A stretch of 64,000 nucleotides of DNA from JAJCYK01 sp965212195 (GTDB taxonomy: Bacteria; Bacteroidota; Bacteroidia; Cytophagales; Cyclobacteriaceae). This document shows, piece after piece, positions 34,816 to 43,287 of the stretch; the first letter of the stretch is position 1, and each line of letters begins with the position of its first letter. The stretch is taken from positions 248,001-312,000 of the forward strand of contig CBDBUW010000015.1 in assembly GCA_965212195.1 (NCBI GenBank), read 5' to 3'. The translations under genes and the position numbers were made by a program. The notes under the pieces were generated by a model that searched no databases, was not told where the DNA came from, and saw nothing but the letters and a program-made list of their open reading frames with translations.

Positions 34816-35801
34816 TAACGAGGGACCTCGATCTGTTTTACGATATCGGAAATAACATCTTCCACCTGCGTACCTTCCATTTCCCGCTCCGCAGTGAGAA
34901 TGATGCGGTGGTTCAATACCGGGTAGGAAACAAACTGGATATCGTCAGGAGTTACAAAATTCCGACTGTTTAGAGCGGCCACCGCTTTGGAGGTTTTCAT
35001 GATGGCTAAAGATGCCCGCGGCGAAGCGCCTAAATACAGGTCTCCGTTTTCCCGGGTATTGTGTACGATGGAGGCAATATAGTCCAATAGCTCGTCCTTG
35101 ATCATAACTTTTTCCACCAGGCTCTGGCATCTTTTTAGGTCGTCCGTGTGGAGTACCGGATCAATAACCGCCTCTCGTTCCAGTTGGAAGTTGTCCTTAA
35201 AACGCCTGAGAATTTGTTGCTCTTCTGTCAGATTGGGATAGTCCATCTTGATCTTGAATAGAAAACGATCGAGCTGCGCTTCCGGAAGCTTATAGGTGCC
35301 CTCCTGGTCAATAGGGTTTTGAGTGGCTATCACCATAAAAGGGAATTCCATTTGATATGTTTGGCCGTCTATAGTTACCTGTCTCTCTTCCATAACCTCA
35401 AACAGGGCAGCTTGTGTTTTGGCAGGAGCTCTATTGATCTCATCTATCAAGATTATATTGGAGAAGATGGGGCCTGAATTGAAAGTGAACTCCGATTTCT
35501 GCATGTTAAAAACCGAGGTCCCCAGCACATCCGAAGGCATAAGGTCGGGGGTGAATTGGATCCGGGAGAAATCTACGGATATGGTCCTGGACATCAATTT
35601 GGTAATTAGTGTCTTGGCTATCCCAGGGACTCCCTCTAGCAGGATGTGTCCTCCTGAAAAAAGCGAAGCCAAAAATAGATCGATCAACTGATCTTGACCG
35701 ATTATTACTTTCTGGATCTCGTGTCGGATCTTTTGGGCGTAGTCATTGATTTCCTCCAGGCCCGTATTAGGCTCCTGATTAGGTGTTGGTTCTTCCTGCA
35801 T
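34815..35801 (-). CDS. MoxR family AAA+ ATPase
   Basis: This 328-residue AAA+ protein has Walker A (LLEGVPGIAKT, about residues 55-65) and Walker B with the MoxR-specific continuation (LIDEINRAPAKTQAALFEVMEERQV). The sensor-1 ATQNPIDQEGTY and the sensor-2 lid with SPRASLAIMK are also present. MoxR ATPases act as chaperones or remodelling motors with vWA-type partners, here the coupled DUF58 protein. It starts two bases after the DUF4350 gene. The target is likely one of the membrane proteins of the same operon, which is inference. Confidence 0.94.
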   Translation of the reverse strand: MQEEPTPNQEPNTGLEEINDYAQKIRHEIQKVIIGQDQLIDLFLASLFSGGHILLEGVPGIAKTLITKLMSRTISVDFSRIQFTPDLMPSDVLGTSVFNMQKSEFTFNSGPIFSNIILIDEINRAPAKTQAALFEVMEERQVTIDGQTYQMEFPFMVIATQNPIDQEGTYKLPEAQLDRFLFKIKMDYPNLTEEQQILRRFKDNFQLEREAVIDPVLHTDDLKRCQSLVEKVMIKDELLDYIASIVHNTRENGDLYLGASPRASLAIMKTSKAVAALNSRNFVTPDDIQFVSYPVLNHRIILTAEREMEGTQVEDVISDIVKQIEVPR

Positions 35802-35803
35802 GG

Positions 35804-37033
35804 TTATTTACAATTATCATAAAAGTATTCTAAAGCTCTGTTAAATTCGATCAGCAAGTAGTCCGATACCTCCGAGTTTTCCAACATTCTGGAATGCATA
35901 TCGAATATCCTTTTTACATGATCGTGGGCAATCTGTGATTTGGCAATGATTTTTTTGATCAGGGCCTCATCCGATTGACTGGTATTTATGTGATAGTGAT
36001 TCCGTATGTACTCTAAAAACAGTTTCATCTTGAGAAGCCCAAGTTGCTGATGGTTTTGCTGTTGGTAGTATAGTTCGCCGATGGCTTCCGTAAATTCAAT
36101 GGAAGTATTCTCATTGGTCTCCATAACGGGGATGATCTTCTGTTTTCGCTTACTAAAAGACAAAATGTATAGCAGTACCAGAGCCAGAATGATATACCAA
36201 GCCCAGCGCAAACTCTGCTGTCCCATAATGTATTGTAAGGGACTATTAAGCCCTCTTTCGCTGTCTCCCTGATAAAGGGCCACCTTGCTGTGTTCATCCC
36301 AATAAATATCTGCTGATGGCAGAAATGAAAACACTTTCTCTACGTAAGAGAGATTCTCCTGTTTTAGGAGATGAAAATTAGAAAACGCCAAGGGTACAGA
36401 GTGAAACAAAACCTTCCCATCTCCATAGGGGATACTCACAAAATTCGTTAGTGTATCCAGAGTTCCAAGTTTGACGATGGCGCTATCGCATAATAAGCTG
36501 TCGTAGTAGTTCCATTGATAATTCTCTATCTGATCCTGAATATAGAATTGAAAACCATAGCCCTCTTTTGACTTTAGAGGGGTATCGTAAAAATTGAGAT
36601 AGACTTCTTCTTTATCCAGAGTGCTGTAGAAATAATCATAACAAATCTCCTCGGCAATAGTGCTCAAAAGCAGGCTGGGTGGATATTTACTGACGATCAG
36701 TGCACTGTTCCCCTGTTCCACGATCTCCAAAAGTTTCCACATATCGTCGTAGCTGTAATAAATATCCTCCCCAATGGCCACATAGTTCAAAGGTGAATCC
36801 CACTTCTCTATGTTTCGTAGCGGGCTTTTGGATGCTATCAATTCACGGTCCGGATAAAGATCCTTCAAAAGATTGTAAAGAACGGAAGTCCCGTAGGGTT
36901 GGACTAAATTATTCTTATAACTCTCTCTCCAACTGAATCGCTTTTTATCTCGAGTGTTCAACAGCCACACCGCTGCCACCATAATGACAAGCACTACTAT
37001 TACTAAAGCTGCTAGCTGTTTGCGGTCTTTCAC
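35804..37033 (-). CDS. DUF4350 domain-containing membrane protein
   Basis: The 409-residue protein has an N-terminal membrane helix (QLAALVIVVLVIMVAAVWLL), a ~230-residue extracytoplasmic DUF4350-like domain opening with SVLYNLLKDLYPDRELIA, a second helix around residue 275 (WAWYIILALVLLYILSFS) and a cytoplasmic helical C-terminus. The two-helix, extracytoplasmic-domain layout is typical of DUF4350 proteins encoded with MoxR and DUF58. The start overlaps the DUF4129 stop by four bases. The molecular role is unknown. Confidence 0.8.
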   Translation of the reverse strand: MKDRKQLAALVIVVLVIMVAAVWLLNTRDKKRFSWRESYKNNLVQPYGTSVLYNLLKDLYPDRELIASKSPLRNIEKWDSPLNYVAIGEDIYYSYDDMWKLLEIVEQGNSALIVSKYPPSLLLSTIAEEICYDYFYSTLDKEEVYLNFYDTPLKSKEGYGFQFYIQDQIENYQWNYYDSLLCDSAIVKLGTLDTLTNFVSIPYGDGKVLFHSVPLAFSNFHLLKQENLSYVEKVFSFLPSADIYWDEHSKVALYQGDSERGLNSPLQYIMGQQSLRWAWYIILALVLLYILSFSKRKQKIIPVMETNENTSIEFTEAIGELYYQQQNHQQLGLLKMKLFLEYIRNHYHINTSQSDEALIKKIIAKSQIAHDHVKRIFDMHSRMLENSEVSDYLLIEFNRALEYFYDNCK

Positions 37034-37710
37034 TGATCAGAGGAGTTGGAAATGTCATCTAATAAATACTGGAACTTAGGACTGAGGTGGCCGTAGTTGG
37101 CGGAATTCACCTCAAGACCTCCATACCATATGCGATCGAAAGTGGTGGTCAATTGACGGAAGTCCTGATAATGAGGTTTACCGGTCATTTCCCGAACATA
37201 ATCTCCATTGGTTTTGTCCCGTTTCCAGCGGATCAATTGTTGTTCGTTGAGCCCTTGTATGATCATCAAATAATAAATGCGTATGGCAGTTCGAAAATCC
37301 TGATCCTGTAAAGCTTTGGCCAGCAATTCCTCAAGGTGCGAACGCGGTACTTCCTCGGTAATAGAGGACAGACTGAAGTCGTATTCATTGGCCCCGATCT
37401 TTACGTTTTGCGGTCGGTAAAACTGCTTGGCGATTAAGTATACAATAAAAACTGCCAGGCCTATAATGACCAGCCACATCAGCACCTGACCGATACCCAG
37501 GCTGGGCACCCAATTGAATATGGACGGAGAAGGTACCGGTTTGGAGGAAGGGGTTTCCGGTTCCTGCTGGGTCTCGGTGAAATCGATGTCCTTTACTTCT
37601 TGCCGCCAGGCTTCGCGATCGAAGGTGTGATACTCGGTTGTTTCCTGAGCTATTGAGGTCAGGCCTGTCAGGCAGCATACCACCAATAAAGAAAAAGTCT
37701 TTATGATCAT
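37030..37710 (-). CDS. DUF4129-type membrane protein
   Basis: The 226-residue protein has a signal sequence (FSLLVVCCLTGLTSIAQ), an extracytoplasmic linker with Pro/Ser-rich character, one membrane helix (~75-95: GQVLMWLVIIGLAVFIVYLIA) and a cytoplasmic domain. The domain contains ALQDQDFRTAIRIYYLMIIQGL, RWKRDKTNGDYVREM and FDRIWYGG, matching the DUF4129 C-terminal pattern (also found attached to transglutaminase-like proteins). It starts one base before the SpoIIM-like gene ends and overlaps DUF4350 by four bases. It is probably an adaptor in the MoxR system. Confidence 0.8.
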   Translation of the reverse strand: MIIKTFSLLVVCCLTGLTSIAQETTEYHTFDREAWRQEVKDIDFTETQQEPETPSSKPVPSPSIFNWVPSLGIGQVLMWLVIIGLAVFIVYLIAKQFYRPQNVKIGANEYDFSLSSITEEVPRSHLEELLAKALQDQDFRTAIRIYYLMIIQGLNEQQLIRWKRDKTNGDYVREMTGKPHYQDFRQLTTTFDRIWYGGLEVNSANYGHLSPKFQYLLDDISNSSDQ

Positions 37711-39537
37711 CTAAGCAGCTCCTCGGAATTTTTTAATTAGCTTATTGATATAATTTGCCTCCAAGATCTCTTTAAGACTGAAGTATTGAATACCCAGACC
37801 GGAAATCAAGATAGGAATGGTGATGCCGATGGAAAAAATAAACTTGAAGGAGTCCACGTACTGAACCACTTTACTGGTGGTTGCCTGGTCAAGATCAAAA
37901 TTCCAACCGATCACCTCTTGATAAAAATCGATTAGCGGCGATTCCACCAATACCACAAAAAGGACTGTCAGAAAAACCAAACAGGCAAAAAGGCCATATA
38001 TCTTCCAGGCATTAGTGGAAAACGTCTCCCAGCAACGTTCCCAGGATCCAAACAGGCTACGGTCCTCATAATAGGAAATAAAAACCGTCTGGATCAACAA
38101 GGGGGCAATACCAACCAGTACCAAGATCATTAAAACAGTAGGCAGCCAAAATACAGCGCTGATCAATAGTCCTGTAGCCATAGATGATGAGCACTTCGCC
38201 GACCAAATTGATCGCAGTAGATCTCGCCAGCGCAGGCTCTGATGACTCAGAGAAGCCATTAGCATCTGCAGACTAAAATGGATGACCAATCCCAAGAACA
38301 GCATATTGTTTAAAAACATCAGCGGTTGAAAACTGTAATCGAAGTATGGGATGGACTCCACCAGGTAAAAAATGGTGCCAGTGGCAATTACATTATTGGC
38401 TAGAAAAATAGCAGTTATAGTAAATATTAAACCCATGGCTACCCCTAAGGTCAGGATCTTTTTTAAGTGTTGTTTATAGTAGCCGAATACGTCTTTGAAT
38501 ATCTCGCCCATGGTCTTGATACGGTCTTCGGCCTGAATAGTGAACGGGATTTTAGGGGACAATTCAGGCTTTGACTCCTCCATAAGTGTACCTTTCCTTG
38601 CAAGTTGGCGGGGGTACCAAACGAAGTAAAAGAGAATGAACAGCAAAGACATAAAGATAAGAGCTCCCTTGAGTACCTCCGGGGCTTCGGTGAATCTGGT
38701 CATGAAGGATTCTATTATTGCTGCTATAACCAGGATAGGTGCTATCCCGATAAATAACTTCAGACCCTGTGCCGCGCTGATCTGCAATGACTGTAGTCGG
38801 GGATAAGTACCGGGAAATACTAACCCCTTACCCAACACTATGCCGGCAGCCCCAGCGATCACGATTGAGGATATTTCTAGTGTTCCGTGTAGCCAAATGG
38901 TGAGAAAAGAGTCCCAGAACAAACCGCGTTCTATGAAGAAATACTGAAATGTTCCTACCATGATCCCATTATAGACCATAATGGCGATGGTACCAATGGC
39001 CATAAAGATGCCCATTACAAAAGTGCGGAAAGCCACCATTAAATTGTTGAAGGTGATCTGCAGAAACATGTCTATCCCGTTCATAGATTTATACACGGCC
39101 ATGGGGTCATCACTTTCAATATTCTCTATGGTCATATTTACATAAGTATCCCCTAGTATTACTCTTGCGAATTCCGCATCGTTGATGGACGACAATACCC
39201 CAATAGCTACTGAGAATAGGAATACAACCAGTGACAAAAGCAGGTCACCTCTTTTACGATAAGAAACACTGGGCAGCTCCGTAACCCAGAACTTCATAAA
39301 GCGATTTCGCTTCTCCTTCTTGTTCTTATAAATACTGTAAAATACCTTTTGAGCCAGATTATTCAGGTACACCCGAACCGAACGGTTGGGATAGAAAGTG
39401 CGGGCGTAGCTCAAGTCATTGATGATGCGAATGAATTGATCACTCAGCTGATCCGGCTCTCGGCGGGAAGACTTCAGAATGGCTTCAAATCTCTCCCAAT
39501 TCTCCCTGTTCTGCTCAATAAACTTAGTCTCCCTCAT
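37711..39537 (-). CDS. SpoIIM (stage II sporulation protein M-like) protein fused to a second membrane domain
   Basis: The first ~325 residues are a SpoIIM/DUF95 protein: a soluble N-terminal helical region with LSYARTFYPNRS, then ~6 membrane helices including the LHGTLEISSIVIAGAAGIVLGKG segment characteristic of the family. After a hydrophilic linker (~325-360) another ~240 residues form further membrane helices, which I cannot assign to a family. Total length is 608, nearly twice that of an ordinary SpoIIM. In non-sporulating bacteria SpoIIM proteins occur with RDD and MoxR genes. It is the first gene of the minus operon, and only 32 bases separate its start from the divergent RDD gene. Confidence 0.85.
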   Translation of the reverse strand: MRETKFIEQNRENWERFEAILKSSRREPDQLSDQFIRIINDLSYARTFYPNRSVRVYLNNLAQKVFYSIYKNKKEKRNRFMKFWVTELPSVSYRKRGDLLLSLVVFLFSVAIGVLSSINDAEFARVILGDTYVNMTIENIESDDPMAVYKSMNGIDMFLQITFNNLMVAFRTFVMGIFMAIGTIAIMVYNGIMVGTFQYFFIERGLFWDSFLTIWLHGTLEISSIVIAGAAGIVLGKGLVFPGTYPRLQSLQISAAQGLKLFIGIAPILVIAAIIESFMTRFTEAPEVLKGALIFMSLLFILFYFVWYPRQLARKGTLMEESKPELSPKIPFTIQAEDRIKTMGEIFKDVFGYYKQHLKKILTLGVAMGLIFTITAIFLANNVIATGTIFYLVESIPYFDYSFQPLMFLNNMLFLGLVIHFSLQMLMASLSHQSLRWRDLLRSIWSAKCSSSMATGLLISAVFWLPTVLMILVLVGIAPLLIQTVFISYYEDRSLFGSWERCWETFSTNAWKIYGLFACLVFLTVLFVVLVESPLIDFYQEVIGWNFDLDQATTSKVVQYVDSFKFIFSIGITIPILISGLGIQYFSLKEILEANYINKLIKKFRGAA

Positions 39538-39569
39538 AGAAGTCTGAAATAAAACATTTACCTTTTAAA

Positions 39570-40283
39570 ATGCAAAAAATAGACATTAACACCACCCAGA
39601 ACGTTACCATTCAGTATGAGCTGGCGGCTTGGTGGGATCGTGTTTTTGCCTACTTCATTGATATGGTGGTGTTATTCGGTTCCATATTTATTATGATCCT
39701 TTTTATGGAAGCATTTTTGCCTCAGGTCACTTACGTAATGGTTTTTTTGTTATTATTCTTTTATACCCCGGCCTTCGAAATATTAAACAACGGACAAACC
39801 TTAGGAAAGAAAGCCCTGGGGATCAAGGTAGTGAAACTTACCGGGAAAAAACCAACCTTGAAAGACTACACATTACGGTGGGCTTTCAGGATTTTGGACA
39901 TCTACTTAAGTTCCGGGGTCATTGCCAGTATTCTTATTGGATCTTCCCAAAAAAGTCAGCGGCTGGGTGACCTGGTAGCCAATACCACAGTGATTCGACT
40001 TCGGCCCAGTTTAGGGGTATCGCTGTCTGATATTATGACCATCAATACCCGGGAACACTACCAGCCGGTGTATCAACAGGCCTCCCGTTTCAACGAGAAT
40101 GAGATCCTGTTAATGAAGGAAGTCCTGGACCGGGTGGCGAAATACCCCAACCTGGCTCACAAAATGGCCCTGAGTGATTTGGTAACCAAAGTAAAGGATC
40201 GGCTTAGTCTGGATAAAGCTCCTCTTAACAAATCCAAATTCCTGCAAACCGTAATTAAAGATTACGTAGTGCTAACCCGTTAG
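39570..40283 (+). CDS. RDD family membrane protein (second, long form)
   Basis: The 237-residue protein has an RDD membrane domain of ~150 residues (YELAAWWDRVFAYFIDMVVLF near the start, then LNNGQTLGKKALGIKVVK and SQRLGDLVANTTVIRL). A C-terminal ~80-residue soluble helical extension rich in Leu and Lys follows. It is divergent from the SpoIIM-like gene with 32 bases between starts, so the two probably share a regulatory region. It converges by a four-base overlap with the third RDD gene. Confidence 0.85.
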   Translation: MQKIDINTTQNVTIQYELAAWWDRVFAYFIDMVVLFGSIFIMILFMEAFLPQVTYVMVFLLLFFYTPAFEILNNGQTLGKKALGIKVVKLTGKKPTLKDYTLRWAFRILDIYLSSGVIASILIGSSQKSQRLGDLVANTTVIRLRPSLGVSLSDIMTINTREHYQPVYQQASRFNENEILLMKEVLDRVAKYPNLAHKMALSDLVTKVKDRLSLDKAPLNKSKFLQTVIKDYVVLTR

Positions 40284-40750
40284 TCTTTTATAACCCTGGT
40301 TTTGGAGATAGAGTCATGCCACCCTACGGCGGTACTGCCCAGAAACGAGAACGCTTCAAAAGGAATGAAGCGACATAAGGTGCGTCCTAGGATGTTCAAA
40401 AAGGTAGGTGTTCCTCCATCTTCCGTAACCACTCTGGACTTGGTGATGTATTTACCAATAGTACGACCAGTTGCTGCCTCCATTACGATGTAGTAAAGCA
40501 ACAACAATAGCAACACGATCAGGGTCCAGGTCACTTGTCCTGCGCCGCCATCCTCCATGTTGTCTACCGCAGCATCACCGAAAAGTATGGCAGCTGCAAA
40601 CCCCAGTACGAAGGTCAATATGTAGTAAACAATTACATCGATTATGTAATTGAGAAAACGGGTACCCCCACTAGCTAAATGTCGATCTACGTACTGCCGG
40701 TTTTCTCTGGGGTCTAAATCTTGATCGAGAATTTGATCGGATCCATCCAT
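40280..40750 (-). CDS. RDD family membrane protein (third)
   Basis: The 156-residue protein begins with an acidic N-terminus and then the RDD domain: GGTRFLNYIIDVIVYYILTF, a second helix LIVLLLLLLYYIVMEAATGRTIGKYITK and a final segment RTLCRFIPFEAFSFLGSTAVGWHDSISKTRV. The terminal WHDxxSxTxV pattern is typical of a subset of RDD proteins. It overlaps the stop of the plus-strand RDD gene by four bases and lies downstream of the dipeptidase gene on the minus strand. The function is unknown. Confidence 0.82.
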   Translation of the reverse strand: MDGSDQILDQDLDPRENRQYVDRHLASGGTRFLNYIIDVIVYYILTFVLGFAAAILFGDAAVDNMEDGGAGQVTWTLIVLLLLLLYYIVMEAATGRTIGKYITKSRVVTEDGGTPTFLNILGRTLCRFIPFEAFSFLGSTAVGWHDSISKTRVIKD

Positions 40751-40762
40751 ATATTTAAAAAT

Positions 40763-42004
40763 TTAAGAAGAACTGTTTTGCAGATCTTTCGCCACTTCCG
40801 TCACCTGATTCCAGACCCGAAAAACATTTTTGTAACAGATTTTTTCTATATCTTCTTCCGAATAGCCTCGTTTAAGTAATTCAAAGATCAAATTAGGATA
40901 CTGTGAAACATCTTTGAGCCCTTCCGGCAGACTGTCCCCAACACCATCAAAATCGGACCCAAATGCAACGTGATCAATACCGGCCAGCTGCACAACATGA
41001 TCGATATGATCAACTACCCGTGCTATATCGGAATATTTGAAATGCTGTCTTCGATACTGATCGCGATAAGCCCGCACGGCCGCATCTTCCGGTTCCACAT
41101 CCTGTGAAGCTTTCCATTGATCCACGTGCTCCTGGATAGCTTTGGAACTCTCATTTGAAGCCTGGTCCAGAAAAGTCGAACCGAAGTTGATCTGGATCAC
41201 CCCGCCATTTACCGCCAGCTCCTGGATCATATCATCGGCCATGTTTCGCTCCCATCCTGGAGTGAAATAACGGCAACTGCTGTGAGAAGCAATAGCAGGG
41301 GCTTTGGAGGCCCGCATCACTTGATAGAAGGTGCTGTCGGAAATGTGCGATACGTCGATCATGATGCCCACCTTATTCATCTCCTCTACCACACTATAGC
41401 CGTAAGGGCTTAGGCCGTTCCAGGTACGGGTGGTATCGTAGGAACTATCACAAATCAAGTTGTCTTTGCCGTGTGTCAAAGTTATATACCGTATTCCCTT
41501 ATCGAAGAAATACTGCACGTTGCTTAAGTCCTCTTCCAGAGGCGCTCCATTCTCCATACCCATAGGTAAGGCAATAAGACCCCGGGCAACGATTTCCTCC
41601 ACCTCTTGTGGGCTACGAGCTATGGCAAATTTATGGGGGCTGTTGCTGGCCATTCCTTCCACAATCTGGATCATGGAATCGGCAAATAACCGGGCTCCTC
41701 CGGTTTCCTGATAGGAAGCAGGAACGAAGATTGACATAAATGGCGCATTGAGACCGCCGGTTTTGGCCCTCTCAAAGTCAAAATCACCTCTTTCTGTACG
41801 GACGCTAACGTCCTCCATATGGGTATTCAGCCGATAGGGAACGTCGATATGACCGTCGGTAATGATATATTTTTGCGCTAACTCCTGCGCTTTTTGGGAA
41901 AGGGCTACTGAATCCATAGTATCGCTTTGAGACTGTTCTGTTGAGGATCCGCCCATGCAGGATACCAACAATACGGAAAATGTCAATAATTTGAGGAACT
42001 GCAT
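40763..42004 (-). CDS. Membrane dipeptidase (M19) lipoprotein
   Basis: The 413-residue zinc dipeptidase has a lipoprotein signal (LLTFSVLLVSC, Cys16), so it is tethered in the envelope, probably facing the periplasm. The metal site is visible: TDGHIDVP, MIDVSHISDSTF, ASHSSCRYFTPG and HVAFGSDFDGVG. M19 enzymes cleave dipeptides, including D-containing ones, and some process peptidoglycan dipeptides. It lies next to the third RDD gene on the minus strand and is divergent from the cytochrome b5-MurQ operon, with a 120-base gap. Confidence 0.93.
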   Translation of the reverse strand: MQFLKLLTFSVLLVSCMGGSSTEQSQSDTMDSVALSQKAQELAQKYIITDGHIDVPYRLNTHMEDVSVRTERGDFDFERAKTGGLNAPFMSIFVPASYQETGGARLFADSMIQIVEGMASNSPHKFAIARSPQEVEEIVARGLIALPMGMENGAPLEEDLSNVQYFFDKGIRYITLTHGKDNLICDSSYDTTRTWNGLSPYGYSVVEEMNKVGIMIDVSHISDSTFYQVMRASKAPAIASHSSCRYFTPGWERNMADDMIQELAVNGGVIQINFGSTFLDQASNESSKAIQEHVDQWKASQDVEPEDAAVRAYRDQYRRQHFKYSDIARVVDHIDHVVQLAGIDHVAFGSDFDGVGDSLPEGLKDVSQYPNLIFELLKRGYSEEDIEKICYKNVFRVWNQVTEVAKDLQNSSS

Positions 42005-42124
42005 GTTATAGAGGTAGAAAAAAATTTTGAGAACACTTAGGGATTATGTTTCTGATAGAAATTTAAGAAATTTATCGAACATGTAAAATTTAGTACCTTT
42101 TGCCACAATCAACTTTGGTAGTTT

Positions 42125-42394
42125 ATGGAATCCTTGCCTCGTTATACTCTTAGCCAGCTAGCCCGGCGTAATGGTCAGGACCTGGAAGAAGTATGGATAG
42201 CTTACCAAGGAAATATCTATGATGTTAGCAAATCGAGATTATGGCGTCAGGGAAAACACTATGAACATTGGGCAGGTCAAGATCTAACCCTTGAACTTCC
42301 CGAGGCCCCGCATACGGAACGTGTCTTTGAAAAATTTGAAGTCATTGGTAAATTAACAGATAACCACAGCTCCTATGACCCTGATAGCAGATAG
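42125..42394 (+). CDS. Cytochrome b5-like heme-binding domain protein
   Basis: The 89-residue protein is a single cytochrome b5-like domain. It opens with YTLSQLARRNGQDLEEVWIAYQGNIYDVS, and the heme-ligand region reads WRQGKHYEHWAGQDLT and LPEAPHTERVFEKFEVIGKL. A His in each of these two segments (in KHYEHW and APHTER) is a likely heme ligand, as in small b5 proteins of bacteria. There is no signal peptide, so it is cytoplasmic. It overlaps the sugar kinase gene by 20 bases. Its redox partner is unknown. Confidence 0.82.
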   Translation: MESLPRYTLSQLARRNGQDLEEVWIAYQGNIYDVSKSRLWRQGKHYEHWAGQDLTLELPEAPHTERVFEKFEVIGKLTDNHSSYDPDSR

Positions 42395-43220
42395 CGGATC
42401 CACATCCACAAATTGGCGTCACATCGACGCCCAAGGCAACATCACTCAAGCACGAACTAAAGGATTCAATCCCTACTACCAAACTAGCGCCGAACTGGTA
42501 GAGGAGTTACAGCATAACTTAATACCCCAGTTGAGTGGAGGTATTCATCAAATTTTTTTTTACGGTGCCGGTTGTAACTCTCCCTCCAAAAATCAGATCG
42601 TGAGCAAGGCGCTGCTTGAAGTATTCCCAGAGGTAATTATTGAGGTACATTCGGATCTACTCGCGGTTGCAAGAGCGCTTTGTGGTCATGAGCCTGGCAT
42701 TGCCTGTATTCTGGGCACCGGTTCCAACTCCTGTTATTACGATGGAGTAGTTATAAAGGAGCATATACCTCCCTGGGGAACATGGCTGGGAGATGAAGGC
42801 AGCGGGGCCGTACTAGGCCGTCAACTGGTGATTGCTTTCTTAAACCAGGAGCTACCCACAGAACTTTATACTTCGTTCAACAAACGCTACCCTAGAATAA
42901 AAGATGAGGTATTGGATGAGGTGTATCGAAAGCCCTATCCCAATCGCTACCTGGGGCAATTCAGCAAATTCCTCTTTCATCACAAGGACCATGTCTGGGT
43001 ATATGATTTGATCTATGAGAATTTCAAGCTCTTTTTTCAACGAAAAGTATTGAAGTATCCGCAGGCCGCCGACAGTCCCGTGCATTTTAGCGGTTCCATA
43101 GCGTTTTATTTTAACAGTATTTTAAGGCAAGTGGCTCAGGACATGGAAGTTACTGTGAAAAATGTGCTGGAAACCCCAATTGCCGGGCTTACGCTTTATC
43201 ATCAAAATGACGCAAACTGA
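42375..43220 (+). CDS. BadF/BadG/BcrA-type sugar kinase (N-acetylglucosamine kinase-like)
   Basis: The 281-residue ASKHA-fold kinase has the phosphate-1 motif ADSGSTSTNW at the start, a connecting FFYGAGCNSPSKN motif, phosphate-2 CILGTGSNSCYYDG near 110-125, and GTWLGDEGSGAVLGRQLV. This set matches BadF-type N-acetylglucosamine kinases and likely phosphorylates a free amino sugar. It overlaps the cytochrome b5 gene, and murQ follows about 70 bases downstream, so a role in salvaging muropeptide sugars is likely. The exact substrate (GlcNAc, MurNAc or anhMurNAc) is not determined. Confidence 0.88.
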   Translation: MTLIADSGSTSTNWRHIDAQGNITQARTKGFNPYYQTSAELVEELQHNLIPQLSGGIHQIFFYGAGCNSPSKNQIVSKALLEVFPEVIIEVHSDLLAVARALCGHEPGIACILGTGSNSCYYDGVVIKEHIPPWGTWLGDEGSGAVLGRQLVIAFLNQELPTELYTSFNKRYPRIKDEVLDEVYRKPYPNRYLGQFSKFLFHHKDHVWVYDLIYENFKLFFQRKVLKYPQAADSPVHFSGSIAFYFNSILRQVAQDMEVTVKNVLETPIAGLTLYHQNDAN

Positions 43221-43287
43221 CCTTCAATGATTGAAAAGCTGAGCCATTTTGGCGAACTTGCTGTCTAATATCGTTACCCTAATTGTT

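Noticed and set aside
33076..40750. A defence or mobile-element island
   Set aside because: The genes are housekeeping-type membrane and AAA+ families. There is no integrase, transposase, tRNA junction or nuclease, and base composition looks like the rest.
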